Numbered from the stretch's first letter, positions 1 to 8,831 are shown. The stretch: DNA of 33,676 nt from CAYZZU01 sp964483105 (GCA_964483105.1 CAYZZU010000027.1:1-33676), one strand, 5' to 3'. Notes: generated from the sequence alone by a model not told the origin. Made by a program: numbers and translations.

Positions 1-2
1 GA

Positions 3-629
3 GGCACCACGATATCTTTCAATTATAATTTTCTTACCGATGAATTAGGTGCATTCGAAGCGCCTGTCCCTGTCGTAAATGATTACTTCGGAGCAGGCTT
101 GCTCCCCGCCGCCGGCGGCGACCCCTTGGAGGTGTATTACATTGCAGACGTCTTGACTTCCAGTTTCAGCCTCATTCATGGAGGGACGGGCGCCACCGGA
201 CCTCACGGTTCATTCTTTACCTGGGAAACAGGCGTTCTGTCGGGTTCCGTCGACATCTCTCCGACCTATCAAGGGCAGGAGGCGGTCCTTGCCTTTGCGG
301 TATTTGATTTAGAGGACCCGTTTGTAGATTCGGGCGTGTTGATCGACAATATCGTTGGGTTACCGAATGGTGATTTTACCGGCGGGCTTCTCGGAACTGG
401 AGGTTTTATCGGCCAGGATAAGGACGGCTGGGATCTGTATGGAGGGAATGTTCATCTCCTGCCGGACGGTTCCTTGAGCGGGGTGGATACGACCGGATTT
501 TCCGGCAATTACGCCTATCTTTCCACCGGCCCTGAGGCCATGACGGCGGTTCCGGAACCCGGCCCACTGCTCCTTCTCGGCTCCGGTCTGTCAGGACTTG
601 TCGTATACAGAATGAGGCTGAAAGGTTGA
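3..629 (+). CDS. PEP-CTERM sorting-domain protein, 5' end missing
   Basis: The reading frame is open to the left edge of the window, so the N-terminus and signal peptide are missing. A TTG at 99 is not a credible start, because the residues before it (TISFNYNFLTDE) match the beta-sandwich opening common in exported PEP-CTERM proteins. The C-terminus carries the sorting signal: VPEPGP, then a hydrophobic stretch (LLLLGSGLSGLVVY), then basic residues RMRLKG. Proteins of this class are exported, anchored briefly by this tail, and processed by exosortase (EpsH/XrtA family), usually ending in the extracellular polysaccharide matrix. No exosortase or EPS gene is in the window. The ligand or structural role cannot be read from the sequence. 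The class call is firm and the function is unknown. Confidence 0.85.
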   Translation, partial: GTTISFNYNFLTDELGAFEAPVPVVNDYFGAGLLPAAGGDPLEVYYIADVLTSSFSLIHGGTGATGPHGSFFTWETGVLSGSVDISPTYQGQEAVLAFAVFDLEDPFVDSGVLIDNIVGLPNGDFTGGLLGTGGFIGQDKDGWDLYGGNVHLLPDGSLSGVDTTGFSGNYAYLSTGPEAMTAVPEPGPLLLLGSGLSGLVVYRMRLKG

Positions 630-739
630 GCGGGGTTTGGAACCGTGCGCTATCATTTTGTCAAATCTTTCAATATCCATGGAATCTTGACAAGTCTTCA
701 TCAAAGCGACAAAGTAGTTGCTGAAATCCGTGCTTGACA

Positions 740-3331
740 CTACCCGGTTTGTCCCTCGCATTTCCCACCCGTGTTCTGCGGCTCTGTCCGCTCTCTCCTG
801 GTGCCGGAAACCAGGGCGGTGATATCGCCGAGGATGGGCAGGAGCTTCACTCTGCCCGGCACAGCAAGGAAACAGGGTTCCCACACCGGATGAAATTTCT
901 CCTTGTACCGCCGCAAACCGGCAAAATTATAAAAATGCTGGCCGTGCTGAAAGACAAAGGCACCCACCCGGTTCCAGAGCGGCGCCAGGGGATGATTTAC
1001 AATCCCGGAAAGGGGTGCCATGCCGAGATTGAACCACTGATATCCCCGTTCTCTGCCCCAGAGCATGAGATGCAGGAAGAGAAAATCCATGAGGCCGTGG
1101 CCTTCTTCCGGACGGTACCGCATGAGGTCTATGGAAAGTTCACCGCCTGCGGGAGCCTGCCACAGGTTTGCAAAGGCGCAGATCTTTTCATTCTTCCTTA
1201 CCAGGGCGACCGGAAAACGGGCAAGATAGGCCGGCTTGAAAAAGCCCAGGGAAAACCCTTTTTCCCGGGTATTCTTACTGGCAAGCCAGGCGTTGGAAAC
1301 CTCACTTAGGACTTGCAGCAAATCCGGGACCTTTTCCCGAGGCAGGACGGAAAACCGGAACCCATCCTTTTCAAGCCGGTGCAAAGTGTAACGAAACCCC
1401 TTTGCCGATCGTCCCGCAAGGGAAAAGTTGGTAAGGGGTACCCTGGCCTTCTCGCCAAGCTTGAAGAATATGAGGCCGATGTCAACATAATACCTGAGAT
1501 ATCTGTGCCCCACCTCGTAGAATACCGGCCATCCGCTATGAAGGTCACTCAACTCCTGAAACCGCCAGATCAGTTCGGGCCATTCATCCACCGGTCCGAC
1601 CGGGTCGCCCATGGCAACCCAGCTCCTTCCCCTGACCCCGTACATGATAAAAGATCCACCGCTGCGGCTGAACAGAAAGCGTTTATCACCAAGCAGGGCA
1701 AGATGGGCGTTCGAGTTGAATGAGAGACTGACGAGTCTTTCCACCCGCGTTATATCCACTGCTTCCCGGGCCGAATCCAGAGGAGGCCTTGGCCGCAACA
1801 ACCTGGCCAGTGCGAAGAAACCGACAACCGCAGCCGCCCCTACCATGGCCCGCAACGAACGTGGCGCGTCAGCCATAAAGGCAAAGCGCCACCAAAGCGC
1901 CTCGGAATACTCCACATGTTTATACGAAAAGAAGACCATCCAGGCGGTGGCTGCCAGCACGAGCATGATCGAAATGATCCAGCCTACAGTGAAAGGCTGA
2001 CTCAGGAGGGCCGCCCTGCGGTAGAAGTATCTTCGACAGGGGAGCAGGGCTGTAAGTATAACGGTCAGCACGAGGGCCTCCTCATAATCGAGCCCCTTCA
2101 TGAGCGACAAAACGATCCCGGCTCCGAGTAGAAACAGGGTCAGTACGTATGCCCCGTCCAGGCGGCGTTGCAGACCACGAGCCAGCAGGAGAAGACCAGC
2201 CCCGGCGAGACTGGCGAGAAAATGGGAGACCTCAGCCACCGCCAGGGGCAGAAAATGTTCAAGCAGGGCAAGACGCCGTGAGATTGCCGGAGTGGCGCCG
2301 GAAAACAGCAGAATGACACCCCCACCGAAGGCGACCAGGGAAAACAGCCAGGGGATCAGCAGGGAGACTCCGCTGTCAATGGTCTGGAGCACCCCCTGTA
2401 TCTTTCTCCTGTGGCGAACTATTCCCACCCCTCCGAGCAGCACCGCGGCAAGCAGCAGCGGCAGTAGATAGTAGGTCAACCGGTAAATCACCAGGGAACC
2501 CAGGATTGCCGGGGCTGGGGAAAAGGGTTTGAGCAGCAGGAGCACCGCGCTTTCGAAGACCCCGATCCCACCCGGAACCTGGCTTGCCAGCCCGGCCAGT
2601 TGGGCAAGCAGAAAGATGACGAGAAAAGCCGCATAGGAAAGCGCGGAACCGGTCGGCAACAACACATAGAGCACCCCCCCGGCTATAGTCCAGTCCAGCA
2701 CGGCCAGCACGATCTGGGGCACCACGAAGCGTGGCGTGGGGAGATGGATCTTGCGACCGGATAGGGCCAGCGGTTTCCGGTGTCGGACACAGAGCAGAAT
2801 GTAGCCGGTCACGATGAGTAAAAATCCCAGCCCCAGTAGTCTGAAGGAATAAGAAGCCAGATGAAGCCCGGTGGGAATCGCCCCCGCCTCCGCGACGAAC
2901 AATCCACCGCAGAGGGAGCAAAAACCGAGCCAAAGGGTGAGAGTACAGAACACCACGACCTTGCCGATCTCGGACGGACTCAGGCCCCAGGCCGAATAGA
3001 GGGTATACCGGACCGAGGCTCCTGCCAGCATGGACAGACCCATGTTATTACTGAAGGCATAACCGATAAAAGAGGCCAAGGTCACCTTGCGATACGGAAG
3101 GGGGTGGTGGATGGAACGCAGGGCCAGGATGTCGTAGCCGGACATGACGAGGTAGCTGACCAGGGTCAGTGACACGGCGGAGACCATGGCATTCAGAGGA
3201 ACGGCATGGAGATATCGCCGGACATCGGCAAGATGGTACAGGGCCAGTTCATGGTGCAGGACCCACAGGGCGCCGCCAAAGAGAACCATGCCGACAACCG
3301 GTGGCAGCACCCGGATTATTTTTCTCTCCAT
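740..3331 (-). CDS. MprF-like flippase / phosphatidylglycerol aminoacyltransferase family membrane protein
   Basis: An 863-residue protein, close to the usual size of bifunctional MprF. The N-terminal 500 or so residues are a series of hydrophobic membrane segments (UPF0104/flippase part). The C-terminal third, from about residue 530, is a soluble DUF2156 acyltransferase-like domain, with motifs such as YGVRGRSWVAMGDPVG and FNLGMAPLSG typical of lysylphosphatidylglycerol synthases. MprF proteins transfer an amino acid from aminoacyl-tRNA to phosphatidylglycerol and flip the product, altering membrane charge. Which amino acid is used cannot be read here. I prefer the ATG at 3331, which has AGGAAG five bases upstream, over a GTG at 3349. 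It lies 163 bp downstream of the minus-strand flavoprotein gene and may be cotranscribed with it. Confidence 0.85.
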   Translation of the reverse strand: MERKIIRVLPPVVGMVLFGGALWVLHHELALYHLADVRRYLHAVPLNAMVSAVSLTLVSYLVMSGYDILALRSIHHPLPYRKVTLASFIGYAFSNNMGLSMLAGASVRYTLYSAWGLSPSEIGKVVVFCTLTLWLGFCSLCGGLFVAEAGAIPTGLHLASYSFRLLGLGFLLIVTGYILLCVRHRKPLALSGRKIHLPTPRFVVPQIVLAVLDWTIAGGVLYVLLPTGSALSYAAFLVIFLLAQLAGLASQVPGGIGVFESAVLLLLKPFSPAPAILGSLVIYRLTYYLLPLLLAAVLLGGVGIVRHRRKIQGVLQTIDSGVSLLIPWLFSLVAFGGGVILLFSGATPAISRRLALLEHFLPLAVAEVSHFLASLAGAGLLLLARGLQRRLDGAYVLTLFLLGAGIVLSLMKGLDYEEALVLTVILTALLPCRRYFYRRAALLSQPFTVGWIISIMLVLAATAWMVFFSYKHVEYSEALWWRFAFMADAPRSLRAMVGAAAVVGFFALARLLRPRPPLDSAREAVDITRVERLVSLSFNSNAHLALLGDKRFLFSRSGGSFIMYGVRGRSWVAMGDPVGPVDEWPELIWRFQELSDLHSGWPVFYEVGHRYLRYYVDIGLIFFKLGEKARVPLTNFSLAGRSAKGFRYTLHRLEKDGFRFSVLPREKVPDLLQVLSEVSNAWLASKNTREKGFSLGFFKPAYLARFPVALVRKNEKICAFANLWQAPAGGELSIDLMRYRPEEGHGLMDFLFLHLMLWGRERGYQWFNLGMAPLSGIVNHPLAPLWNRVGAFVFQHGQHFYNFAGLRRYKEKFHPVWEPCFLAVPGRVKLLPILGDITALVSGTRRERTEPQNTGGKCEGQTG

Positions 3332-3438
3332 TCCAACTTCCTGACACACGGCTTACTTCAATCAGTCTTCTTCCGGTTTTTTTGTCCGACCTCAGGTATC
3401 CTCCATCCCGTTTCAGGGGGTTGGGAATAGTAGTGCAG

Positions 3439-3464
3439 TCCACACCAAACCATTTCCGTGTGGA
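3439..3464. repeat. Inverted repeat between the two minus-strand genes
   Basis: TCCACAC at 3439-3445 and GTGTGGA at 3458-3464 form 7-bp perfect arms around a 12-base loop. It lies between the stop of the flavoprotein gene and the start of the MprF-like gene. No T-run follows on the minus strand, so it is not a convincing terminator. It could be an operator or a weak processing hairpin. Confidence 0.35.
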
Positions 3465-3494
3465 ATGGATCATCGACATTTGAAGATGCGGGTC

Positions 3495-4601
3495 TTAAAG
3501 GTTGGATGCGGTTTTTCCCTTCTGGTGGCATTTCACCGGTCCTTCGAACACGTTGCGCAGGCAGAGGTTGCAGGAAATACAGCGGGCGGGGGCCGAATCT
3601 CCTTCTTTCCATCTCCGGAGCAGCCCCGGCTCCCGGATGAAGGGGCGGCTCATGGAGACCATCTGCGCGACGCCCGATTCCAGGATTGCATTGATCCGTT
3701 CCGGCGAACGGATACCACCGACCAGGATGAGAGGGATCTTCGTCTCCTTCCTGAGCCGTTCCGCGTTTGTCAGGAAGTACGCCTCGTTTTCGTGTGCCTT
3801 GATTTTGGGCCGTGTCGAAAGGGCCGTTTCGTAGATCCCGCCGCTGATCTCAATGGCGGCAAACCCCTTGGTGTCCAAGAGTTTGACCACCCGTGCGGCT
3901 TCTTCCAGGTCCAGGCCGTTGAGAAGCCCTTCCTCGGAGTTGAGTTTGATCAGTTGGGGGAATTCCTTCCCGCAACGGGCCTGGATCCGATCGAAGATTT
4001 CCAGCACAATCCGTGTCCGTTTTTCGGTCGAACCTCCGTATGAATCGGTTCGCGTGTTGGCGAAGGGCGAGAGGAAGTTGCTGAGCAGATACCCGTGGGC
4101 TGCGTGCAACTGGATCCCGTCGAAGCCGGCTTTCTGCGCCCGTTCTGCGGCGGCGACAAAGGCCTCGATCACCTCACGGATTTCTGGGGTCGACATCCCT
4201 TTCGGTGTGTATTTCATGGCCCGGGAATAGACGGCCGATGGGGCGACTGCCTCCCGGCCGCCGATCAGGTCCGGCACGGTCTGTCGTCCCCCGTGGGAGA
4301 GCTGGACCACGCAACGGTTCCCCTTCTCATGCAGCGTCTCTGCCAGACGGGTCAGGCCGGGGAGGTGCTCATCGCTATAGATCCCCAGTGCGTTCGGAGC
4401 CGTCAATCCCCAGGGATGGACCATGGCATTGCCGGTGATGATCATACCGATCTCCCCCGCGGCTAATTCCCGGTAAAAGCGGATCATCTCTTCCGTTACC
4501 TTGCCTTCCCCGTTACAGCGGTTTTCATAGGTTGCCGACCGGACGACCCGGTTCGGAAGGCGCATTCCGCCCAGTGTGATCGGATCAAATAGTGTGGCCA
4601 T
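3495..4601 (-). CDS. NADH:flavin oxidoreductase, old yellow enzyme family
   Basis: A 368-residue FMN-binding TIM barrel. It opens with MATLFDPITLGGMRLPNR, and HAAHGYLLSNFLSPFANTR is the signature of the OYE/2,4-dienoyl-CoA reductase group. It has only the barrel: the C-terminal FAD and NAD domains of full 2,4-dienoyl-CoA reductase (about 650 residues) are absent. The C-terminal tail keeps a cysteine cluster (CISCNLC and a later C) resembling the Fe-S motif of the long enzymes, so a 4Fe-4S cluster may be present. The ATG at 4601 is chosen because the family motif starts there and GGGAG precedes it; the frame extends 17 codons further upstream. Substrate is unknown, probably an enone or enoyl compound. 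It is divergent from the ribonucleotide reductase gene. Confidence 0.85.
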   Translation of the reverse strand: MATLFDPITLGGMRLPNRVVRSATYENRCNGEGKVTEEMIRFYRELAAGEIGMIITGNAMVHPWGLTAPNALGIYSDEHLPGLTRLAETLHEKGNRCVVQLSHGGRQTVPDLIGGREAVAPSAVYSRAMKYTPKGMSTPEIREVIEAFVAAAERAQKAGFDGIQLHAAHGYLLSNFLSPFANTRTDSYGGSTEKRTRIVLEIFDRIQARCGKEFPQLIKLNSEEGLLNGLDLEEAARVVKLLDTKGFAAIEISGGIYETALSTRPKIKAHENEAYFLTNAERLRKETKIPLILVGGIRSPERINAILESGVAQMVSMSRPFIREPGLLRRWKEGDSAPARCISCNLCLRNVFEGPVKCHQKGKTASNL

Positions 4602-4874
4602 GTTTTCCACTCCCTGGTTAAGCTGTTTCTCCGAATGCACGCATGGAATCACTTATATCATAGACGACCCACAGAAGGAATCGGAAAAATAGTCTTGGAG
4701 TTCCGGAAATGAGGCGACGAGCCTCCACGTGTCCTGACGGGTGTGAGAAGATCCGGAGGTCTTTTACGGAGCCGATATGCACATTTCTACCGCCGGAAGG
4801 TATCCCGGAGAGACCGGAAAGATACGATTTTTCAACACGATATGTACCGGAGGATTTCTCTCTCCAGAAAAAAC

Positions 4875-4902
4875 TTGACATCACTAAATATTGTGGTAAA
4901 GT
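4875..4902 (+). promoter_or_regulatory. Sigma-70 type promoter of the ribonucleotide reductase gene
   Basis: A perfect TTGACA -35 element at 4875-4880 is followed after 16 bp by TAAAGT at 4897-4902 (4 of 6 matches to TATAAT). Transcription would start near 4909, about 150 bases before the ATG at 5062. The spacer and -10 are overlapped by a candidate NrdR box. Confidence 0.55.
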
Positions 4903-4928
4903 CATGACCCATATACAACATTATGCGT
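4881..4928. promoter_or_regulatory. Candidate pair of NrdR boxes
   Basis: TCACTAAATATTGTGG at 4881-4896 matches 13 of 16 positions of the published NrdR box (acaCwAtATaTwGtgt), including all the strongly conserved ones. A weaker copy, ATACAACATTATGCGT at 4913-4928, matches 11 of 16. The two starts are 32 bp apart, the three-helical-turn spacing typical of NrdR box pairs. They overlap and follow the -10 element, as expected for ATP/dATP-dependent repression of a ribonucleotide reductase gene. A third partial match lies at 4835-4850 but at an atypical distance. No nrdR gene is in the window. Confidence 0.5.
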
Positions 4929-5061
4929 TTCTGTGGAAATCCTGTGTGAATGCTGTGCATGGATGAGCGGATTTCTGTGCGAAAGTTGTGATTCGTTGAA
5001 GGCCGTTTTTGCTGCATGCCGGATAGAAGGGTGGCGAAAAGAGAGCTGAAGGAGGGGCAAG

Positions 5062-7641
5062 ATGGCTGGTAGAATGGCGATGGAGTCGGGCGGAGAGGTT
5101 TTGAACGGAAGATCCACTGAGATTCCGTTTTTCTGGGACAGGAACTTTTTCAAGAGCGCCCTGATCCGGGAAAACCATGGGAATGTGGAGATGGCGGATA
5201 TGATCAGCCGGGATATTGAGGAAGAGTTCTCCATGTTCAAAGACAAACCCCTGACTTATCCGGTGATGGAAAAGATGATCGAGGCCAAGCTCCTGAAATA
5301 CGGGATCAAAAAGGTCCCTCCGAGAGTTTTTCCCGTTCCGGAAGTCGATAAGGAAGAGTCCCTGAAGTTGACTCCGAACGCCGTGCGGGTCCTGGAACGG
5401 AGATATTTGAAAAAGGATGAGACGGGGAAGCCTGTCGAGACGCCCCGGGACATGTTTCTTCGGGTGGCGAGAAATATCGCCCAGGCCGAAATGAACTACG
5501 ACAAGGACGCGAATGTGCCGGAGACGGCCCGCAGATTTTATCGTCTGATGGCGAGCCGGGAATTTTTGCCGAACTCACCGACCCTGATGAATGCCGGAAG
5601 GGAGCTGCAGCAGCTTTCCGCATGTTTTGTTCTTCCCGTGGAGGACTCCATGGAAGGGATCTTTGATTCGTTGAAACATGCGGCCCTGATTCATAAATCG
5701 GGGGGAGGGACGGGGTTCTCATTCTCCAGGATCCGGCGCAAAAATTCGCAGGTCGGGTCCACCGGAGGGGTGGCTTCAGGGCCGGTATCGTTTATGAGGA
5801 TCTTCAATACCGCTACGGAACAGGTGAAACAGGGAGGGACGCGACGCGGGGCCAATATGGGAATCCTGCGGATTGATCATCCGGACATCCTGGAATTTAT
5901 CCATGCCAAGGAGAAGGATGGGAGCCTGAACAATTTCAACCTTTCCGTCGGGATCACCGAATCCTTCATGCAGGCGGTCAGGGAGGGCAAGGACTACGAA
6001 CTGGTGGATCCCTGTAACCGGGAGGTGACCGGGACCTTGCCGGCGCGGGAGGTTTTTGATCAGATTGTGTCTTTATCCTGGAAGAGCGGGGATCCCGGGA
6101 TTGTCTTTCTCGATCGGCTGAACCGGGACAACCCGACGCCGAAACTCGGAGAAATCGAATCGACCAATCCCTGCGGTGAGCAGCCTCTGCTTCCCTATGA
6201 GGCCTGTAACCTCGGTTCCATCAATCTGTCCAGGATGGTCAAGTATACCGATGGTTTCCCGGAGGTGGATTATGACCGGCTGGAGCGGGTAATCCGTACC
6301 TCCGTGAATTTCCTGGATAATGTCATTGATATGTCGAAATTCCCCATGGAAAAGATCACCGAAATGGTAAAGGGGAATCGGAAGATCGGGCTCGGTGTGA
6401 TGGGGTGGGCCGATCTGCTGGTGACCCTGCGGATTCCTTACAATTCCGAACAGGCCATTCAACTGGCCGAGAAACTCATGGGATTTATCCAGGAAAAGGC
6501 ACGTTCCGCTTCGGTGGAACTGGCGAAGAAACGGGGGGTTTTCCCGAACTTCAAACAGAGCGTCTACAACCGGAAGGGAATGCCGAAGGTGAGGAATGCC
6601 ACAACCACGACCATCGCTCCGACCGGGACCCTTTCGATTATTGCCGACTGTTCGTCGGGGATCGAGCCCCTCTTCGCCCTCTCGTATTACCGGAATGTCA
6701 TGGACCATGACAAACTGATCGAGGTGAACGAGGCCTTTCGTCAGGAGGCCGTCCGGCGTGGTTTTTATTCCGAGGAATTGATGGAGAAAATCGCGAAGGA
6801 AGGCACGATTCAGGGGATGCCGGAAATTCCCAGGGAAGTGCGCGATGTGTTTATTACGGCCCATGACATCAGTCCTGAGTGGCACGTCCGGATGCAGGCG
6901 GCCTTTCAGCGATTCACGGATAATGCGGTGAGCAAGACCGTGAACTTTGCCCATCAGGCTACTGCAAAGGATGTGGAACAGGTCTATCTTCTGGCCTTCG
7001 AGTCGGGCTGCAAGGGGGTGACTATCTACCGGGACGGGAGTAAGGCGGAACAGGTTTTGAACCTGGGAGAGAAGAAAGGGGAGGAGAAGGAGGAATCCCT
7101 GAGTGTGGATCCCTCCCATGCCGGGACTCCGGCTTCCGAACAGTCACAATCGATTCCTTTGCTCCAGAAACCTCTGGTCCGTCCGGAGGTGCTGGAGGGA
7201 TTCACCGCCAAGATGAAACTGGGACACGGAACGCTTTACATTACGGTGAACGAACTCGACGGACGTCCCATGGAACTCTTCGCCACGTTCGGGAAATCCG
7301 GGCAATCCACCATGGCCAAGACCGAGGCGATCGGACGGCTGGTCTCTCTGCTGCTCCGTCATGGAGTGCCTGTCCGAAGTATTGTGGGGCAGCTCAAGGG
7401 AATCGGGGGGGATTATCCCGTCTTTCAGAAGGACGGTCTGGTCCGTTCCATCCCCGATGCCATTGCCAGGATTCTGGAGAGACGGTACCTGAAGAATAAC
7501 GGAGGGAATGGGGTTTCCTCCGGGATGGATCGTCTTTCTTTGAAGAAGGACGTCTGTCCGGAATGCGGCGGCACCGATACACTGGAAAGGGAAAGCGGTT
7601 GCGTGGTTTGTCATTCCTGCGGATATTCCAAATGCGCATGA
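5062..7641 (+). CDS. nrdJ: Vitamin B12-dependent (class II) ribonucleoside-diphosphate reductase
   Basis: This 859-residue protein reduces ribonucleotides to deoxyribonucleotides using adenosylcobalamin to make the thiyl radical, so it works with or without oxygen. The order is an N-terminal region with ATP-cone-like features, then the ten-stranded barrel with the first redox cysteine C188 (LSACFVLPV), the active-site NPCGE motif (C371 radical site, E373) and a second redox cysteine in ESGCKGVTIYRDGSK. A TSCPD domain follows from about residue 713. A C-terminal zinc ribbon (C832, C835, C850, C853) carries extra terminal cysteines (C847, C858) that could shuttle electrons. The start has GGAGGGG four bases upstream. 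It is monocistronic, ending in a terminator hairpin. Confidence 0.96.
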   Translation: MAGRMAMESGGEVLNGRSTEIPFFWDRNFFKSALIRENHGNVEMADMISRDIEEEFSMFKDKPLTYPVMEKMIEAKLLKYGIKKVPPRVFPVPEVDKEESLKLTPNAVRVLERRYLKKDETGKPVETPRDMFLRVARNIAQAEMNYDKDANVPETARRFYRLMASREFLPNSPTLMNAGRELQQLSACFVLPVEDSMEGIFDSLKHAALIHKSGGGTGFSFSRIRRKNSQVGSTGGVASGPVSFMRIFNTATEQVKQGGTRRGANMGILRIDHPDILEFIHAKEKDGSLNNFNLSVGITESFMQAVREGKDYELVDPCNREVTGTLPAREVFDQIVSLSWKSGDPGIVFLDRLNRDNPTPKLGEIESTNPCGEQPLLPYEACNLGSINLSRMVKYTDGFPEVDYDRLERVIRTSVNFLDNVIDMSKFPMEKITEMVKGNRKIGLGVMGWADLLVTLRIPYNSEQAIQLAEKLMGFIQEKARSASVELAKKRGVFPNFKQSVYNRKGMPKVRNATTTTIAPTGTLSIIADCSSGIEPLFALSYYRNVMDHDKLIEVNEAFRQEAVRRGFYSEELMEKIAKEGTIQGMPEIPREVRDVFITAHDISPEWHVRMQAAFQRFTDNAVSKTVNFAHQATAKDVEQVYLLAFESGCKGVTIYRDGSKAEQVLNLGEKKGEEKEESLSVDPSHAGTPASEQSQSIPLLQKPLVRPEVLEGFTAKMKLGHGTLYITVNELDGRPMELFATFGKSGQSTMAKTEAIGRLVSLLLRHGVPVRSIVGQLKGIGGDYPVFQKDGLVRSIPDAIARILERRYLKNNGGNGVSSGMDRLSLKKDVCPECGGTDTLERESGCVVCHSCGYSKCA

Positions 7642-7670
7642 CCTGAGATCAGGCGGGTTGGCTCAGGACA

Positions 7671-7704
7671 GGGGACCTTCTCCCGGGAAGGCCCCCATTT
7701 TTTT
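7671..7704 (+). terminator. Rho-independent terminator after the ribonucleotide reductase gene
   Basis: Arms GGGGACCTTC (7671-7680) and GAAGGCCCCC pair over ten bases with a single A-C mismatch around a six-base loop, followed by a run of seven T at 7698-7704. It lies about 30 bp after the stop codon. Confidence 0.85.
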
Positions 7705-7746
7705 GCGGAAAGTGTACCGGTTACGTCTTGAAAAGGAGAATCTTTT

Positions 7747-7767
7747 ATGATAGGGTCTCTCTTATGA
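7747..7767 (+). other. Six-codon upstream mini-frame (MIGSLL)
   Basis: ATG at 7747 has AAGGAG eight bases upstream. Its six codons end in a TGA at 7765-7767 that overlaps the ATG (7764) of the next gene as ATGA. It could couple or tune translation of that gene, which otherwise lacks its own ribosome binding site. The same bases can alternatively be read in the gene's frame from a TTG at 7728. Confidence 0.35.
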
Positions 7768-8183
7768 AAGAAAACAGGGTGTTAACCGGACTGCTGACAT
7801 GGGAAAGGGTGGACGAACTGATCGAGAAGGTCCGATCGCTGGGGCCTTGGTATATCCACGCCCCGGAACAGGGGAAAGAGAGTCTTTTTACGGCGGAGGG
7901 TGATGAGGCCGCCTTCTTCCTCTCTGAGCGAACCCGGGAGCTGAAGACCCGCCCGCATGGTCCCGGATGGATCTATGTGCATACCCCGGATTCTCCCTCG
8001 TGGATCAAGATTTACGATCCTTGCAAGTGCGGTTCCTCCTGCAGTATGACCACCCCGAAAGCCTGGTGGGAGATGGAACTCGAAGATCCCTCGGAGAGTT
8101 TGGACCGGCACACTTCCCGGGAGGATCCAAAAAATCTGCGTGGCTGGTGGAAGGGCCGGAAGGCCTGTGGTAAAAAAGTCTGA
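7764..8183 (+). CDS. Small soluble protein of unknown function
   Basis: I do not recognise this 139-residue protein. It has no signal peptide or membrane segment and is rich in Trp, Pro and charged residues. A central cysteine group, CKCGSSC, could bind a metal or be redox active, and a further Cys lies near the Lys-rich C-terminus. The ATG at 7764 is chosen because it forms an ATGA overlap with a mini-frame that has a strong ribosome binding site; a TTG 12 codons upstream is possible. It sits alone between a terminator and a weak AT-rich promoter-like region. Codon use resembles the neighbours, so it is likely a real gene. Confidence 0.6.
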   Translation: MKENRVLTGLLTWERVDELIEKVRSLGPWYIHAPEQGKESLFTAEGDEAAFFLSERTRELKTRPHGPGWIYVHTPDSPSWIKIYDPCKCGSSCSMTTPKAWWEMELEDPSESLDRHTSREDPKNLRGWWKGRKACGKKV

Positions 8184-8265
8184 TATTCTTTCCTTATAAA
8201 ATCTACTTTTCTCCAATAGATTCTTTATTCAGGTTGTTTTTTGGTGTATTATATTAAAAAAGGTT

Positions 8266-8790
8266 ATGTTCTGTTCATTTGATCTGGATTCCAAGTTTTA
8301 TAAACAGAATATGCAGAATAAGGACGGATTGCAACAGTCCATAGGTGGTTCGCCTGATGAAACGGAGGACAGGAGAGACGGATCGGACCGCAGGAGACGT
8401 CCGACCCCGATAATCAGCCGGTACACGTTTCTGGGGAGACGGAGGCATAACCGGAGAAGCTCAAGCCCCCAGTTCAACTACTACGTGGACCTCTACGACA
8501 CCAGACTGCTGGTCGTTCTTCTCCTGATCGTGCTCCTCTCTCTCGCGGATTCCGTCCTGACCTACCGTTATGTCTCCATGGGAGGCCACGAGGCCAACCC
8601 GGTGATGAAGATTTTGCTCGAGGTGGGGGATAAGGCTTTCTTTTCCTATAAGTTCGTGATGACGGCCATGGGAATTTTTGTGCTCTGTCTCCACAAAAAT
8701 TTTACATTCGTTCGGAGCATGATCACCCTGATCCTGATCTTGTACGTGCTCATCATGTTTGATCACGTGGGGATCCTGCTTGCCTTTTGA
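8266..8790 (+). CDS. DUF5658-like small membrane protein
   Basis: A 174-residue protein with two parts. The first 75 or so residues are hydrophilic and rich in Arg and Asp (DRRDGSDRRRR, FLGRRRHNRR). The rest has three or four membrane helices, with the motif ADSVLTYRYVSMGGHEANPVM, that is a short helix pair with a conserved Asp and a HEANP turn. That turn is characteristic of the DUF5658 family. Function is unknown. The start is uncertain: ATG 8266 has AAAGG close by, ATG 8311 has none, and a TTG at 8329 follows AAGGACGGA. The upstream 80 bp are AT-rich and contain a TATTAT/TATATT stretch that could be a -10 element. Confidence 0.7.
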   Translation: MFCSFDLDSKFYKQNMQNKDGLQQSIGGSPDETEDRRDGSDRRRRPTPIISRYTFLGRRRHNRRSSSPQFNYYVDLYDTRLLVVLLLIVLLSLADSVLTYRYVSMGGHEANPVMKILLEVGDKAFFSYKFVMTAMGIFVLCLHKNFTFVRSMITLILILYVLIMFDHVGILLAF

Positions 8791-8802
8791 TTTCTTTCCG
8801 TA

Positions 8803-8831
8803 TTGACTTCATCGGATAAGTTCATTATAGT
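8803..8831 (+). promoter_or_regulatory. Sigma-70 type promoter of the PilZ gene
   Basis: TTGACT at 8803-8808 and TATAGT at 8826-8831, each 5 of 6 to consensus, are separated by exactly 17 bp. Transcription would start near 8838, giving a leader of about 75 bases before the ATG at 8912. Confidence 0.7.

Larger units (their letters stand above)
4602..5061. other. Divergent intergenic region with the nrdJ promoter
   Basis: This 460-bp gap separates two divergent genes. Its right half holds a sigma-70 type promoter and candidate NrdR boxes for the ribonucleotide reductase. The left half shows only a small hairpin (GAGGC/GCCTC near 4711-4725). I saw no cobalamin riboswitch features and no convincing gene: an 85-codon frame from 4709 runs through the promoter and has no good ribosome binding site. 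Confidence 0.5.

Noticed and set aside
687..715. TTGACA promoter-like site in the gap after the PEP-CTERM gene
   Set aside because: The matching -10 (CAAAGT) is poor, and transcription would run antisense into the MprF-like gene.
4709..4966. 85-codon frame between the divergent genes
   Set aside because: It covers the promoter and NrdR boxes of the reductase gene, has no good ribosome binding site, and shows no recognizable motif.
4602..5061. Cobalamin riboswitch before the B12-dependent reductase
   Set aside because: No B12-box-like element (GCCACTG) or matching fold was found in the leader; a NrdR-type control fits better.
6073..7119. 348-codon frame on the minus strand
   Set aside because: It lies entirely antisense to the ribonucleotide reductase gene, whose motifs are intact. 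Its product is low in recognizable motifs, and GC-rich codon bias readily creates such antisense frames.
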